DNA from: Pseudomonadota bacterium
Lineage (GTDB): Bacteria; Pseudomonadota; Alphaproteobacteria; Rhizobiales; Hyphomicrobiaceae
NCBI GenBank assembly: GCA_003242645.1
Contig: QGVC01000218.1
Location: 1 to 6,143, forward strand
Length of the DNA: 6,143 bases
Reading direction: 5' to 3'
Shown here: piece after piece, positions 1-6,143 of the stretch
Layout of the letters: each line of letters begins with the position of its first letter
How positions within the stretch are numbered: the stretch's first letter is position 1
The notes under the pieces: generated by a model
Seen by the model: the letters and a program-made list of their open reading frames with translations, nothing else
Databases searched by the model: none
What the model was told of the DNA's origin: nothing
Position numbers and translations under genes: made by a program

Positions 1-975
1 GCCATGTGCGTTGTCTCCGAGGAGCTTTCGCGCGGATACATCGGCGTGGGCTCCCTCGGGACGCGGTCGGAAATCGCGAGCGAGCTGATCCTCGGCAGCG
101 GGACCGAAGAGCAGAAGCAACGCTATCTGCCACGGATCGCCTCCGGGGAAATTCTGCCGACGGCCGTATTCACCGAGCCCGACACGGGCTCCGATCTCGC
201 CTCTCTCAAGACGCGGGCGGTTCGGGAAGGCGATGTCTACAAAGTCACGGGGCAGAAGACCTGGATCACGCATCCCGTGCGTGCCGATCTGATGACGCTC
301 CTCGTGCGCACCGATCCGAATGAACCCGGCTACAAGGGCCTGTCGATACTCCTCGCCGAAAAACCGCGGGGGACGGATGAAGAACCGTTCCCTGTCCCAG
401 GCATGAGCGGGGGCGAGATCGAGGTGCTCGGCTATCGCGGGATGAAGGAATACGAGATCTCCTTCGACAACTTCGAGGTCCCTGTTTCACAGCTCCTCGG
501 CGGCGTCGAAGGCCAGGGATTCAAGCAGCTCATGGCGACCTTCGAATCCGCTCGCATCCAAACGGCGGCCCGCGCGGTCGGCGTCGCCCAATCTGCGCTT
601 GACCACGCCCTTGCCTATGCTCGGGAGCGCATTCAGTTCGGCCGCCCGATTTACGCGTTCCCGCGCGTCTCCAACAAAATCGTGATGATGGCGGTCGAGA
701 TCATGATCGCCCGCCAGCTCACCTACTACGCTGCCCGGCAGAAGGATAAAGGCCGGCGATGCGACCTCGAGGCAGGCATGGCCAAGCTGCTCGCCGCCCG
801 CGTGGCGTGGTCAGCGGCGGACAACGCCGTGCAGATCCATGGCGGCAACGGTTTCGCGCTCGAGTATCCCGTCTCGCGCATCCTCTGTGATGCCCGCATC
901 CTCAATATCTTCGAGGGGGCAGCCGAGATCCAGGCGCAGGTGATTGCGCGAAGATTGCTGGAGGGAGCAAACTGA
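1..975 (+). CDS. mcd: (2S)-methylsuccinyl-CoA dehydrogenase, C-terminal part (5' end outside window)
   Basis: FAD-dependent acyl-CoA dehydrogenase. The likely reaction is oxidation of (2S)-methylsuccinyl-CoA to mesaconyl-CoA in the cytoplasmic ethylmalonyl-CoA pathway, with electrons passed to ETF. Counting from the Met at base 4, the family's first signature [13 protein letters not shown] is at about residues 55-67, the ARERIQFG segment at 206-213, the flavin-site QIHGGNGF at 277-284, and the expected catalytic base is Glu304 in IFEGAAEIQ. The middle segment ([19 protein letters not shown], then [16 protein letters not shown]) and the end [11 protein letters not shown] match my memory of the Mcd subfamily rather than fatty-acid or isovaleryl-CoA dehydrogenases. 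That assignment is recognition without a search. Mcd proteins are about 550 residues, so about 325 are present and the reading frame is open at base 1. The Met at base 4 is internal. The fold and enzyme class are certain; the exact substrate is probable. Confidence 0.85.
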   Translation, partial: AMCVVSEELSRGYIGVGSLGTRSEIASELILGSGTEEQKQRYLPRIASGEILPTAVFTEPDTGSDLASLKTRAVREGDVYKVTGQKTWITHPVRADLMTLLVRTDPNEPGYKGLSILLAEKPRGTDEEPFPVPGMSGGEIEVLGYRGMKEYEISFDNFEVPVSQLLGGVEGQGFKQLMATFESARIQTAARAVGVAQSALDHALAYARERIQFGRPIYAFPRVSNKIVMMAVEIMIARQLTYYAARQKDKGRRCDLEAGMAKLLAARVAWSAADNAVQIHGGNGFALEYPVSRILCDARILNIFEGAAEIQAQVIARRLLEGAN

Positions 976-979
976 GCTG

Positions 980-1013
980 TCCACCCTTCCCGCCTCGTTA
1001 GGGGAAGGGTGGA
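980..1013. terminator. Perfect 12-bp hairpin between convergent genes; possible bidirectional terminator
   Basis: TCCACCCTTCCC (980-991) pairs exactly with GGGAAGGGTGGA (1002-1013) around a 10-base loop, and a G-T wobble (979/1014) can add one more pair. It begins 4 bases after the mcd stop and ends 10 bases before the clpA stop codon on the other strand, filling most of the gap. Neither strand has a run of T after the stem, so it is not a textbook Rho-independent terminator. It could stop or stabilise both transcripts, or be a copy of a dispersed palindromic intergenic repeat. Confidence 0.5.
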
Positions 1014-1023
1014 TCAGAAAGGA

Positions 1024-3471
1024 TCAGTCGGTCTTACGAGGAACGGTCGGGACGGTGCCTGTCGTTCTGCGGACCGGCTTGTCCTTCGGACCAGGCAAGG
1101 CCTTTCGGGGCGCTGCGGCCTCGATGAGCGCCTTCTCGACGTCCTCCTCGAGGTCCTCGTCGCCCTCGTCTTCCTCGCTAGCCTTCGGAGGTTTGGGCTC
1201 ACCCGGGATGATCTCGAAGTCGAGCTTCTGCTCGGCGCCTTCTCCAGTGACCAGCACCTTCACGGTGCCGCCGTGCTGCAGCCTGCCGAACAGGAGCTCA
1301 TCCGCAAGCGGCTTCTTGACGTACTCCTGGATCACGCGGGCCAGCGGACGGGCGCCGAACTTGTCGTCGTAGCCCTTCTCGGCCAGCCACTTGGTCGCCG
1401 CCTCCGAGAGCTCGATGGTAACGCCGCGATCCGCGAGCTGCGCCTCGAGCTGGAAGATGAACTTCTCGACCACCTTGTAGATGACTTCCGGTGGCAGCCC
1501 GGCGAACGGGATGATCGCGTCGAGGCGGTTGCGGAACTCAGGCGTAAACAATTTGCTGATCGCCTCCTGGTCCTCGCCTTCACGCTTCGCCCGGTTGAAG
1601 CCCATGGGAGGCTTCGCCAGATCGGCCGCACCGGCGTTCGTCGTCATGATGAGGATAACGTTGCGGAAGTCGACCTGCTTGCCGTTGTGGTCGGTCAGCT
1701 TCCCGTGATCCATCACCTGCAGGAGGATGTTGAAGAGATCGGGGTGTGCCTTCTCGATCTCGTCCAACAGCAGCACGCAGTGCGGGTGCTGATCGACCCC
1801 GTCGGTCAACAGGCCACCCTGGTCGAAGCCCACGTAGCCGGGCGGCGCGCCGATAAGCCGCGAGACCGTGTGCTTCTCCATGTACTCGGACATATCGAAG
1901 CGCAGCAGCTCGACGCCGAGGAGCTTTGCGAGTTGCCTCGCCACCTCGGTCTTGCCGACACCCGTCGGCCCTGAGAACAGGTAGCAGCCGATCGGCTTCT
2001 CCGGCTCCCTCAGGCCAGCACGCGCCAGCTTGATGGCGGCGGCCAGAGCTTCGATGGCCTTATCCTGGCCGAAGACAACGCGCTTCAAGTCGCGCTCGAG
2101 GTTGGCCAGAACCTCGGCGTCGCTCTTCGTGATGGTCTTAGGCGGGATGCGCGCCATCGTGGCGACGGTCGCCTCGATCTCCTTGACCGTGATCTTTTTC
2201 TTCCGCTTGCCCTCGGGCAGCAGCATCTGCGAGGCGCCCGTCTCGTCGATCACGTCGATCGCCTTGTCGGGCAGCTTCCGGTCATGGATGTACTTGGCCG
2301 ACAGCTCCACGGCGGCCTTGATGGCGTCATCCGTATACTTGAGCTTGTGATACTCCTCGAAGTACGGCTTCAGGCCCTTCAGAATCTCGATCGCATCCTC
2401 GATCGTCGGCTCGTTCACGTCGATCTTCTGGAAGCGGCGGACGAGCGCACGATCCTTCTCGAAGTGCTGCCGGTACTCCTTGTAGGTGGTTGAGCCGATG
2501 CAGCGCACGGTTCCGGACTGGAGGGCCGGCTTCAGCAGGTTCGAGGCATCCATCGCGCCACCAGAGGTGGCGCCGGCCCCGATGACGGTGTGGATCTCGT
2601 CGATGAAGAGGATCGCACCTGGATAATTCTCGATCTCCTTCATGACGGCCTTGAGCCGCTCCTCGAAGTCACCGCGATACCGGGTGCCTGCGAGCAGCGC
2701 GCCCATGTCGAGGGCGAAGATGGTCGCGTTCTTGAGGACGTCCGGGACCTCGCCGCGGACGATCTTGCGCGCAAGACCCTCGGCGATCGCCGTCTTGCCG
2801 ACGCCTGGATCACCCACGAAGAGCGGGTTGTTCTTCTGCCGGCGGCAAAGGACCTGGATCGTGCGCTGCACCTCGGCTTCGCGGCCGATCAGCGGATCGA
2901 TGCGGCCCTCACGCGCCTTCTTGTTGAGGTTCACACAGTACGTGTTCAGCGCATCGGCGCCCGGCTTCTTGCCATCGCCGTCCGTCGTGTCCTCGTCGAC
3001 GCCACGGGCCGGACGCGGCTCCGACATGCCGGGCCGCTTGGCGATGCCGTGGCTGATGTACTGCACGGCATCGAACCGCGTCATCTCCTGCTCCTGCAGG
3101 AAGAAAGCAGCATGGCTCTCCCGCTCGGCGAAGATGGCCACGAGCACGTTGGCCCCCGTGACCTCCTCACGTCCGGAGGACTGCACGTGGACGACAGCCC
3201 GATGGATCACGCGCTGGAAGCCGGTCGTCGGCTGCGCCTCGGATGGCCCCGCCACCTCAAGAGCTTTGAGCTCATTGTCGAGATAGTCCGTGATGCGGGC
3301 TCGCAGAGCTTCGAGATCGACGTTGCAAGCACGCATCACATTTGCGGCGTCCCGGTCGTCGATCAGTGCGAGAAGAAGGTGTTCGAGCGTAGCGTACTCG
3401 TGCTTCCGCTCGTTGGCGTATTCAAGCGCTCTGTGGAGCGCCGCTTCGAGACTTTGTGAGAATGATGGCAA
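1024..3471 (-). CDS. clpA: ATP-dependent Clp protease ATP-binding subunit ClpA
   Basis: Hexameric AAA+ unfoldase that binds tagged or ClpS-delivered proteins, unfolds them with ATP and threads them into ClpP in the cytoplasm. From a TTG start the protein is 815 residues (E. coli ClpA is 758). The order is: Clp N-domain (about 1-143), a charged linker (about 145-175), AAA-1 with Walker A GDPGVGKT (220-227) and Walker B ILFIDE (287-292), then AAA-2 with GPTGVGKT (501-508), Walker B VLLLDE (566-571) and sensor-2 GAR (706-708). There is no long ClpB-type coiled-coil insertion. The PPMGF stretch (621-625) lies where the ClpP-docking IGL/IGF loop occurs. About 55 residues beyond the E. coli end form an acidic tail ([12 protein letters not shown], about 766-777) followed by a basic end. 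The TTG was chosen because it gives the conserved [12 protein letters not shown] beginning and has AAGGAG upstream. An ATG at 3516 would add 15 atypical residues inside clpS. It follows clpS by 7 bases, as an operon. Confidence 0.96.
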   Translation of the reverse strand: MPSFSQSLEAALHRALEYANERKHEYATLEHLLLALIDDRDAANVMRACNVDLEALRARITDYLDNELKALEVAGPSEAQPTTGFQRVIHRAVVHVQSSGREEVTGANVLVAIFAERESHAAFFLQEQEMTRFDAVQYISHGIAKRPGMSEPRPARGVDEDTTDGDGKKPGADALNTYCVNLNKKAREGRIDPLIGREAEVQRTIQVLCRRQKNNPLFVGDPGVGKTAIAEGLARKIVRGEVPDVLKNATIFALDMGALLAGTRYRGDFEERLKAVMKEIENYPGAILFIDEIHTVIGAGATSGGAMDASNLLKPALQSGTVRCIGSTTYKEYRQHFEKDRALVRRFQKIDVNEPTIEDAIEILKGLKPYFEEYHKLKYTDDAIKAAVELSAKYIHDRKLPDKAIDVIDETGASQMLLPEGKRKKKITVKEIEATVATMARIPPKTITKSDAEVLANLERDLKRVVFGQDKAIEALAAAIKLARAGLREPEKPIGCYLFSGPTGVGKTEVARQLAKLLGVELLRFDMSEYMEKHTVSRLIGAPPGYVGFDQGGLLTDGVDQHPHCVLLLDEIEKAHPDLFNILLQVMDHGKLTDHNGKQVDFRNVILIMTTNAGAADLAKPPMGFNRAKREGEDQEAISKLFTPEFRNRLDAIIPFAGLPPEVIYKVVEKFIFQLEAQLADRGVTIELSEAATKWLAEKGYDDKFGARPLARVIQEYVKKPLADELLFGRLQHGGTVKVLVTGEGAEQKLDFEIIPGEPKPPKASEEDEGDEDLEEDVEKALIEAAAPRKALPGPKDKPVRRTTGTVPTVPRKTD

Positions 3472-3478
3472 GGGGAAC

Positions 3479-3832
3479 CTACTCCTTCTCCATAGTGCAC
3501 TGAAGAGGATGGCCATGCTGACGCGCGAATTCCATGACCTGCGTCACCTTGGTCTCAGCCACTTCATACGTGTAGACGCCGCACACACCGACGCCCTTGT
3601 GGTGAACATGCAGCATGATGCGCGTCGCCTCTTCCCGCCCCTTGTTGAAATACTTCTCGAGCACATGGACGACGAACTCCATCGGTGTGTAGTCGTCGTT
3701 CAGCAGGAGAACCTTGTAGAGGCTCGGCCGCTTCGTCTTGGGCCGGGTTTTCGTCACGAGCCCAGTGCGGCCCTCTTCCTCGCTATCTCTGTCAGGCCCA
3801 CCGTTGTTCGACATCGCTACGATCTTCGTCAT
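3479..3832 (-). CDS. clpS: ATP-dependent Clp protease adaptor ClpS
   Basis: Adaptor that binds proteins with N-end-rule residues (Leu, Phe, Tyr, Trp) and hands them to the ClpA N-domain. From the chosen ATG it is 117 residues: a polar, probably flexible N-terminus (1-28), then the conserved core from [25 protein letters not shown] onward (about 29-117). Residues matching the E. coli substrate pocket are all present: Asn45, Asp46, Asp47, Thr49, Met51, Met73, Val76, His77 and Leu110. The ending [10 protein letters not shown] is typical. Start choice: the ATG at 3832 has GGAG only 3 bases upstream; a second in-frame ATG at 3814 (MSNNGG, 111 residues) and a GTG at 3841 are alternatives. The frame stays open to 3997, but those residues do not look like ClpS and cover the candidate promoter. 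It is first in the clpS-clpA operon. Confidence 0.95.
   Translation of the reverse strand: MTKIVAMSNNGGPDRDSEEEGRTGLVTKTRPKTKRPSLYKVLLLNDDYTPMEFVVHVLEKYFNKGREEATRIMLHVHHKGVGVCGVYTYEVAETKVTQVMEFARQHGHPLQCTMEKE
3482..3487 (-). promoter_or_regulatory. clpA ribosome binding site overlapping the end of clpS
   Basis: AAGGAG on the minus strand lies 10 bases before the TTG at 3471-3469. The same six bases encode the last two residues of ClpS (Lys-Glu), directly before its TAG stop. This site decides the TTG start for clpA and implies that ribosomes finishing clpS reinitiate on clpA (translational coupling, inferred). Confidence 0.75.
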
Positions 3833-3896
3833 CGGCTCCACACGCCCCGCGTCTGAAGCGTCCCTGCTATTCTTCGGACTCCCAAGCACCAGAATA

Positions 3897-3924
3897 AAGT
3901 TACGTCGCGTTTGAGGCACGACAA
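3897..3924 (-). promoter_or_regulatory. Candidate clpSA promoter
   Basis: On the minus strand TTGTCG (3924-3919) and TAACTT (3902-3897) are separated by 16 bases. This would put the transcript start near 3889, about 55 bases before the clpS ATG. The -10 match is imperfect. A rival -10, TATGAT (3947-3942), has no good -35. A promoter somewhere here is expected because the phasin terminator lies just upstream. Confidence 0.35.
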
Positions 3925-3977
3925 GCCCCGGATCACAAACTATCATACGCAATGTTTGACTGAAACGATCCACTCTT

Positions 3978-3990
3978 CTTTGGGCCAAAG
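3978..3990. repeat. 13-base palindrome, possible operator upstream of clpS
   Basis: CTTTGG-G-CCAAAG is a perfect 6-bp inverted repeat around one central base. It lies between the phasin terminator and the candidate clpS promoter. Its symmetry would suit a dimeric regulator, but I do not recognise it as a named operator. A 6-bp arm can occur by chance. Confidence 0.3.
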
Positions 3991-4005
3991 CTGGCAAACA
4001 GACAC

Positions 4006-4033
4006 AAAAAGGGCCCGGTCCATTGCCGAGCCC
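4006..4033 (-). terminator. Rho-independent terminator of the phasin gene
   Basis: Read on the minus strand, GGGCTCGG (4033-4026), loop CAATGGA (4025-4019) and CCGGGCCC (4018-4011) form an 8-bp GC-rich stem with one T-G wobble. TTTTT (4010-4006) follows, then a further T-rich stretch. It lies about 50 bases after the phasin stop codon and separates the phasin transcript from clpS-clpA. Confidence 0.85.
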
Positions 4034-4085
4034 GCTGGTCGATTCATTCGATGCAACGAGCGCATTTCCCCCCAGGCAGCATCGA

Positions 4086-4400
4086 TCAGCTGTCCGGCTG
4101 GAGTGGCTTATAAGCCTCCTTCGCCAGGTTCGCGTACATGTTGCTGAGCTTAGTCATCTGCTGCATGTAGTCGTCATAAACGCGCTTCGCGTAGTTGGTC
4201 TGTATCTCGATCGCCTGCTCCATGCTCTTGGCTGCGAGCAGCTTTTCGAACGTCTTGGTCCCTTGCTCGATCGAGCGCTTGCTATAGTCCGTCATCTCGG
4301 CGGCAATGGCCTGCCAGCCTTTGTTCCAGTCCTCCAAAAGACGCATAGCGCGGTCGAAGCTCTCTCGACCGAGCTTCTGCACGTCCATGTTGTTGATCAT
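4086..4400 (-). CDS. Phasin family protein (Phasin_2 type)
   Basis: Small helical protein expected to coat the surface of intracellular polyhydroxyalkanoate granules, controlling their number and size. At 104 residues it has the usual length of short alphaproteobacterial phasins. There is no signal peptide or membrane segment; the chain is amphipathic and Gln/Lys/Met-rich. The core from about residue 53 to 100 ([20 protein letters not shown], then [23 protein letters not shown]) is the recognisable phasin segment. The ATG at 4400 was chosen because AGGA lies 7 bases upstream (TCAGGA on the minus strand) and a promoter ends before it; an upstream ATG at 4484 would start inside the -35 box. A further in-frame ATG at 4388 would remove four residues. 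It is transcribed alone, between its own promoter and terminator, upstream of clpS and divergent from the carboxypeptidase. Granule binding is inferred from the family; no PHA synthase is in view. Confidence 0.88.
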   Translation of the reverse strand: MINNMDVQKLGRESFDRAMRLLEDWNKGWQAIAAEMTDYSKRSIEQGTKTFEKLLAAKSMEQAIEIQTNYAKRVYDDYMQQMTKLSNMYANLAKEAYKPLQPDS

Positions 4401-4456
4401 GACGCAATCCTGACTTTCGAGGGGCTGCGGGGCAGCAACGCGAGTTGGCGCTGCAC

Positions 4457-4484
4457 AAGATACGCCCCTCAGATACCACGTCAA
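4457..4484 (-). promoter_or_regulatory. Sigma-70-type promoter of the phasin gene
   Basis: Minus strand: TTGACG (-35, 4484-4479, preceded by C to give CTTGAC), a 16-base spacer, then TATCTT (-10, 4462-4457). The predicted start near 4450 gives a leader of about 50 bases to the ATG at 4400. The CTTGAC form is the common alphaproteobacterial -35. This is the best promoter match in the window. Confidence 0.65.
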
Positions 4485-4748
4485 GTCGGGTTCCCTGGGG
4501 CTGCCGCAACTGTTACTGGCAGACGTTAACCAGATCCTAGTCTCGCTTCCCTACGCTCACCACCCGCCTTGAGCTGATGATCGGCCGGCGGCTGAGCGCC
4601 GCAAAGGCGCCAAAAACCGCTGGTTTCGGTGGATGCGAATGCAACAGCCCGAGCTCGTGTGTGGCGGTTCTGAGCCGGTCGTGCGCTCGCCAGCGGCTCC
4701 ATCTCGCGATGCCGCAACCGCCAGGGCTTGTCTAGTAGTGAGTACGCG
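4485..4748. other. Divergent intergenic region between phasin and carboxypeptidase genes
   Basis: About 260 bases beyond the phasin promoter without a gene that I can support. The antisense reading frame crossing it is an opposite-strand shadow of the carboxypeptidase gene. It holds small GC-rich inverted repeats: GCGGC/GCCGC with a 5-base loop near 4590-4605, and TGGCGGTT/AACCGCCA at 4662-4723. I see no convincing -35/-10 pair for the rightward gene, though its promoter should be here. Confidence 0.5.
4662..4723. repeat. 8-bp inverted repeat TGGCGGTT / AACCGCCA
   Basis: The arms at 4662-4669 and 4716-4723 are perfect complements 46 bases apart, ending 25 bases before the carboxypeptidase ATG. 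They could pair in the 5' leader or be two half-sites, but in GC-rich DNA an 8-base match at this distance may be chance. Confidence 0.25.
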
Positions 4749-6143
4749 ATGCGGCTGACCGAACTCCTTTGTACAGCCCGGCGATGGCAGGCCACCTTCC
4801 TCCTGCTGACGGCGCTCCTCGTGGGCTGGGCCACCCCATCCGTCGCGGATGCCCACAAGCGCGCTTCGATGGTCATCGACGCCAATACCGGCAAGACGTT
4901 GCACGCCTCCCGGGCGGATGAGTTGCGCCACCCCGCCTCGCTCACGAAGATGATGACCCTCTACCTCGTCTTCGAGGAGATCGAGCAGGGTCGCCTGAGC
5001 CTCGACTCGGAAATTCGCATGACCAAGTGGGGCGCCATGGCGCCGCCATCCAAGCTCGGCCTCAAGGAAGGCGAGACCATCACGGTTCGGGATGCCATTC
5101 GGGCCCTGGTAACGAAGTCGGCCAACGATGTTGCCCGAGCTATCGCGGAGCACATCGCCGGCACCGAAACGAACTTCGCCAAGAGGATGACCGAAAAGGC
5201 CCGGCTCCTCGGCATGTCCAAGACCACCTTCCGGAATGCGTCGGGCCTGCCGGATCACGAGCAGGTGACGACGGCGCGCGATATGCTGACGCTGGCGCTT
5301 CACCTGCAGGACCATTTCCCGCAACACTATCACTTCTTCTCGACGCGGGTGTTCAATTTCAGGGGCCGCAGCTACCGCAACCACAATGCCCTGTTGCGGA
5401 CCTACGCAGGGACGGACGGCATCAAGACCGGATACATCCGCATGTCGGGCTTCAATGTCGTCACGTCGGTGCGGCGGGGCGGGCGCCATGTCGTCGGCGT
5501 CGTCTTCGGCGGCAAGACGGCTGCGAGCCGCGACGCGGAAATGCGAGCGCTGCTCGATCGCGCGCTGGGCAAGGCTTCCACGAAGAAGACCCGCCAGCCG
5601 ATGGCCGTTTCCTTCTATCGGGCCACGCCTCCGAAACCGGCGGAGCGGCCTGCCCGTGTAACCCAAGTTGCAGCGACGTCGACGCCGAAGCCAATCAAGG
5701 CATCCGAGACCATACCGGCTGAGCCGCAGCAACCAACCACACTCGCTGAATCGCCCAACGCAGGCTCTTCTACCTCTTCTGCGCCTAAGATCACTGTCGC
5801 GAAGGTGCGTCCGGTCTCGATCACGCCAGTGGGAGAAACACAACAGAAGCCACTCGCTCGCAGCGAACCAAGCTCGCAGCCGAATCCCGCAGTCAGTAGA
5901 ACGGATTCACCTGGCGCGACTGGGGTCGTGTTGGGACGGCCTCCCTCCACTCTTCAGGAACAAGCCGCCAGACTGGCTCAGGGCCAACCAGCGTGGCACG
6001 GGCTCAGTTTCGTAGGGCAGGCAAACGCCATGCCGGCACCGCCGCCTCCCCCTGCGCAGAGAACGGCTTCGGGGGCGGCACGAAACACCCACAAATTGCG
6101 CCCCCCTGATCCCCCCCAAGGCCAAACCCGGAAACCGGGGGTA
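4749..6143 (+). CDS. D-alanyl-D-alanine carboxypeptidase, peptidase S11 family (3' end outside window)
   Basis: Penicillin-binding serine enzyme that removes the terminal D-Ala from peptidoglycan pentapeptides in the periplasm. The frame is open for 465 codons to the last base. Residues 1-35 form a signal peptide: Arg-containing start, hydrophobic core TFLLLTALLVGWA, likely cleavage after Ala-Asp-Ala35. The catalytic domain (about 36-275) has all three motifs: SLTK (Ser64 nucleophile, Lys67), SAN (Ser124-Asn126) and KTG (226-228). From about residue 276 the chain is Pro/Gln/Ser/Thr/Ala-rich and low complexity, with GRPPSTLQEQAARLAQGQPA near 415-435. In Hyphomicrobiales relatives such a tail commonly leads to a C-terminal SPOR (peptidoglycan-binding) domain; here that would fall at or beyond the edge (inference). 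The start fits the signal peptide, with a weak GTGAG 6 bases upstream. Codon use relaxes in the tail (CAA, CCA, ACA, TCT). The last 45 bases contain C6 and C7 runs and may carry errors. Confidence 0.93.
   Translation, partial: MRLTELLCTARRWQATFLLLTALLVGWATPSVADAHKRASMVIDANTGKTLHASRADELRHPASLTKMMTLYLVFEEIEQGRLSLDSEIRMTKWGAMAPPSKLGLKEGETITVRDAIRALVTKSANDVARAIAEHIAGTETNFAKRMTEKARLLGMSKTTFRNASGLPDHEQVTTARDMLTLALHLQDHFPQHYHFFSTRVFNFRGRSYRNHNALLRTYAGTDGIKTGYIRMSGFNVVTSVRRGGRHVVGVVFGGKTAASRDAEMRALLDRALGKASTKKTRQPMAVSFYRATPPKPAERPARVTQVAATSTPKPIKASETIPAEPQQPTTLAESPNAGSSTSSAPKITVAKVRPVSITPVGETQQKPLARSEPSSQPNPAVSRTDSPGATGVVLGRPPSTLQEQAARLAQGQPAWHGLSFVGQANAMPAPPPPPAQRTASGAARNTHKLRPPDPPQGQTRKPGV

Noticed and set aside
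1..975. Truncated dehydrogenase pseudogene
   Set aside because: The frame is intact and open at base 1; the missing N-terminus is due to the window edge, and all catalytic motifs in the visible part are intact.
1009..1974. 321-codon open frame on the plus strand
   Set aside because: Antisense to clpA, with Leu/Arg/Asp-rich composition and no family features; explained by codon bias of clpA.
2590..3459. 289-codon and overlapping 214-codon open frames on the plus strand
   Set aside because: Both are opposite the conserved N-domain and AAA-1 of clpA; no motifs, no separate expression signals.
3472..3516. ATG at 3516 as the clpA start
   Set aside because: It adds 15 residues ([15 protein letters not shown]) not typical of ClpA, overlaps clpS, and the TTG has a well-placed AAGGAG.
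3942..3947. TATGAT as the clpS -10 box
   Set aside because: It is a good hexamer on the minus strand, but I could not find an acceptable -35 at 16-18 bases; kept only as an alternative.
3833..3997. 55-residue N-terminal extension of ClpS
   Set aside because: The extension does not resemble the family and would be encoded across the candidate promoter and palindrome; typical length is reached from 3832.
4401..4484. 28-residue N-terminal extension of the phasin
   Set aside because: Its ATG falls inside the -35 box of the phasin promoter, and the residues are unlike phasins.
4557..5843. 428-codon open frame on the minus strand
   Set aside because: It lies opposite the carboxypeptidase gene, whose S11 motifs and signal peptide are unmistakable. 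The product is Arg/Gly/His-rich with no recognisable domain, a usual GC-rich shadow frame.
1..6143. tRNA, rRNA, CRISPR, insertion sequence or prophage elements
   Set aside because: No cloverleaf, spaced direct repeats, transposase or terminal inverted repeats were seen; the window is nearly filled by conserved chromosomal genes.

Overview
The window looks like ordinary chromosome from a high-GC alphaproteobacterium, most likely of the order Hyphomicrobiales (rhizobia, methylotrophs and relatives). The evidence is strongly GC-biased third codon positions, a short Phasin_2-type phasin beside a clpS-clpA pair, a periplasmic D-Ala-D-Ala carboxypeptidase with a long Pro/Gln/Ser-rich tail, and an acyl-CoA dehydrogenase that reads as (2S)-methylsuccinyl-CoA dehydrogenase of the ethylmalonyl-CoA pathway. 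No mobile element, CRISPR array, tRNA or rRNA was seen.

Layout: the left edge (1-975, +) carries the C-terminal part of the dehydrogenase, probably mcd, cut by the window start. It converges on clpA (3471-1024, -) across a 48-base gap that is mostly one perfect 12-bp hairpin. clpS (3832-3479, -) lies just upstream of clpA. The clpA ribosome binding site overlaps the last clpS codons and clpA appears to start at a TTG, so the two are a tight operon. Upstream comes a 250-base spacer with a candidate clpS promoter, a 13-base palindrome and a clear Rho-independent terminator for the next gene. That gene is a phasin (4400-4086, -) with a good sigma-70-like promoter. A roughly 350-base divergent spacer separates it from an S11-family D-alanyl-D-alanine carboxypeptidase (4749 to the window end, +), which stays open to the last base.

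Functionally, ClpS and ClpA form the adaptor and unfoldase of the ClpAP protease (N-end rule degradation). The phasin coats polyhydroxyalkanoate granules, and the dehydrogenase belongs to acetyl-CoA assimilation, whose early intermediates are shared with polyhydroxybutyrate synthesis. The carboxypeptidase trims peptidoglycan in the periplasm. These are four separate housekeeping or carbon-storage jobs. I found no convincing undescribed system. The points most worth a second look are the convergent hairpin, the TTG-started coupled clpA, the palindrome before clpS, and the suspicious C-homopolymer end of the carboxypeptidase reading frame.
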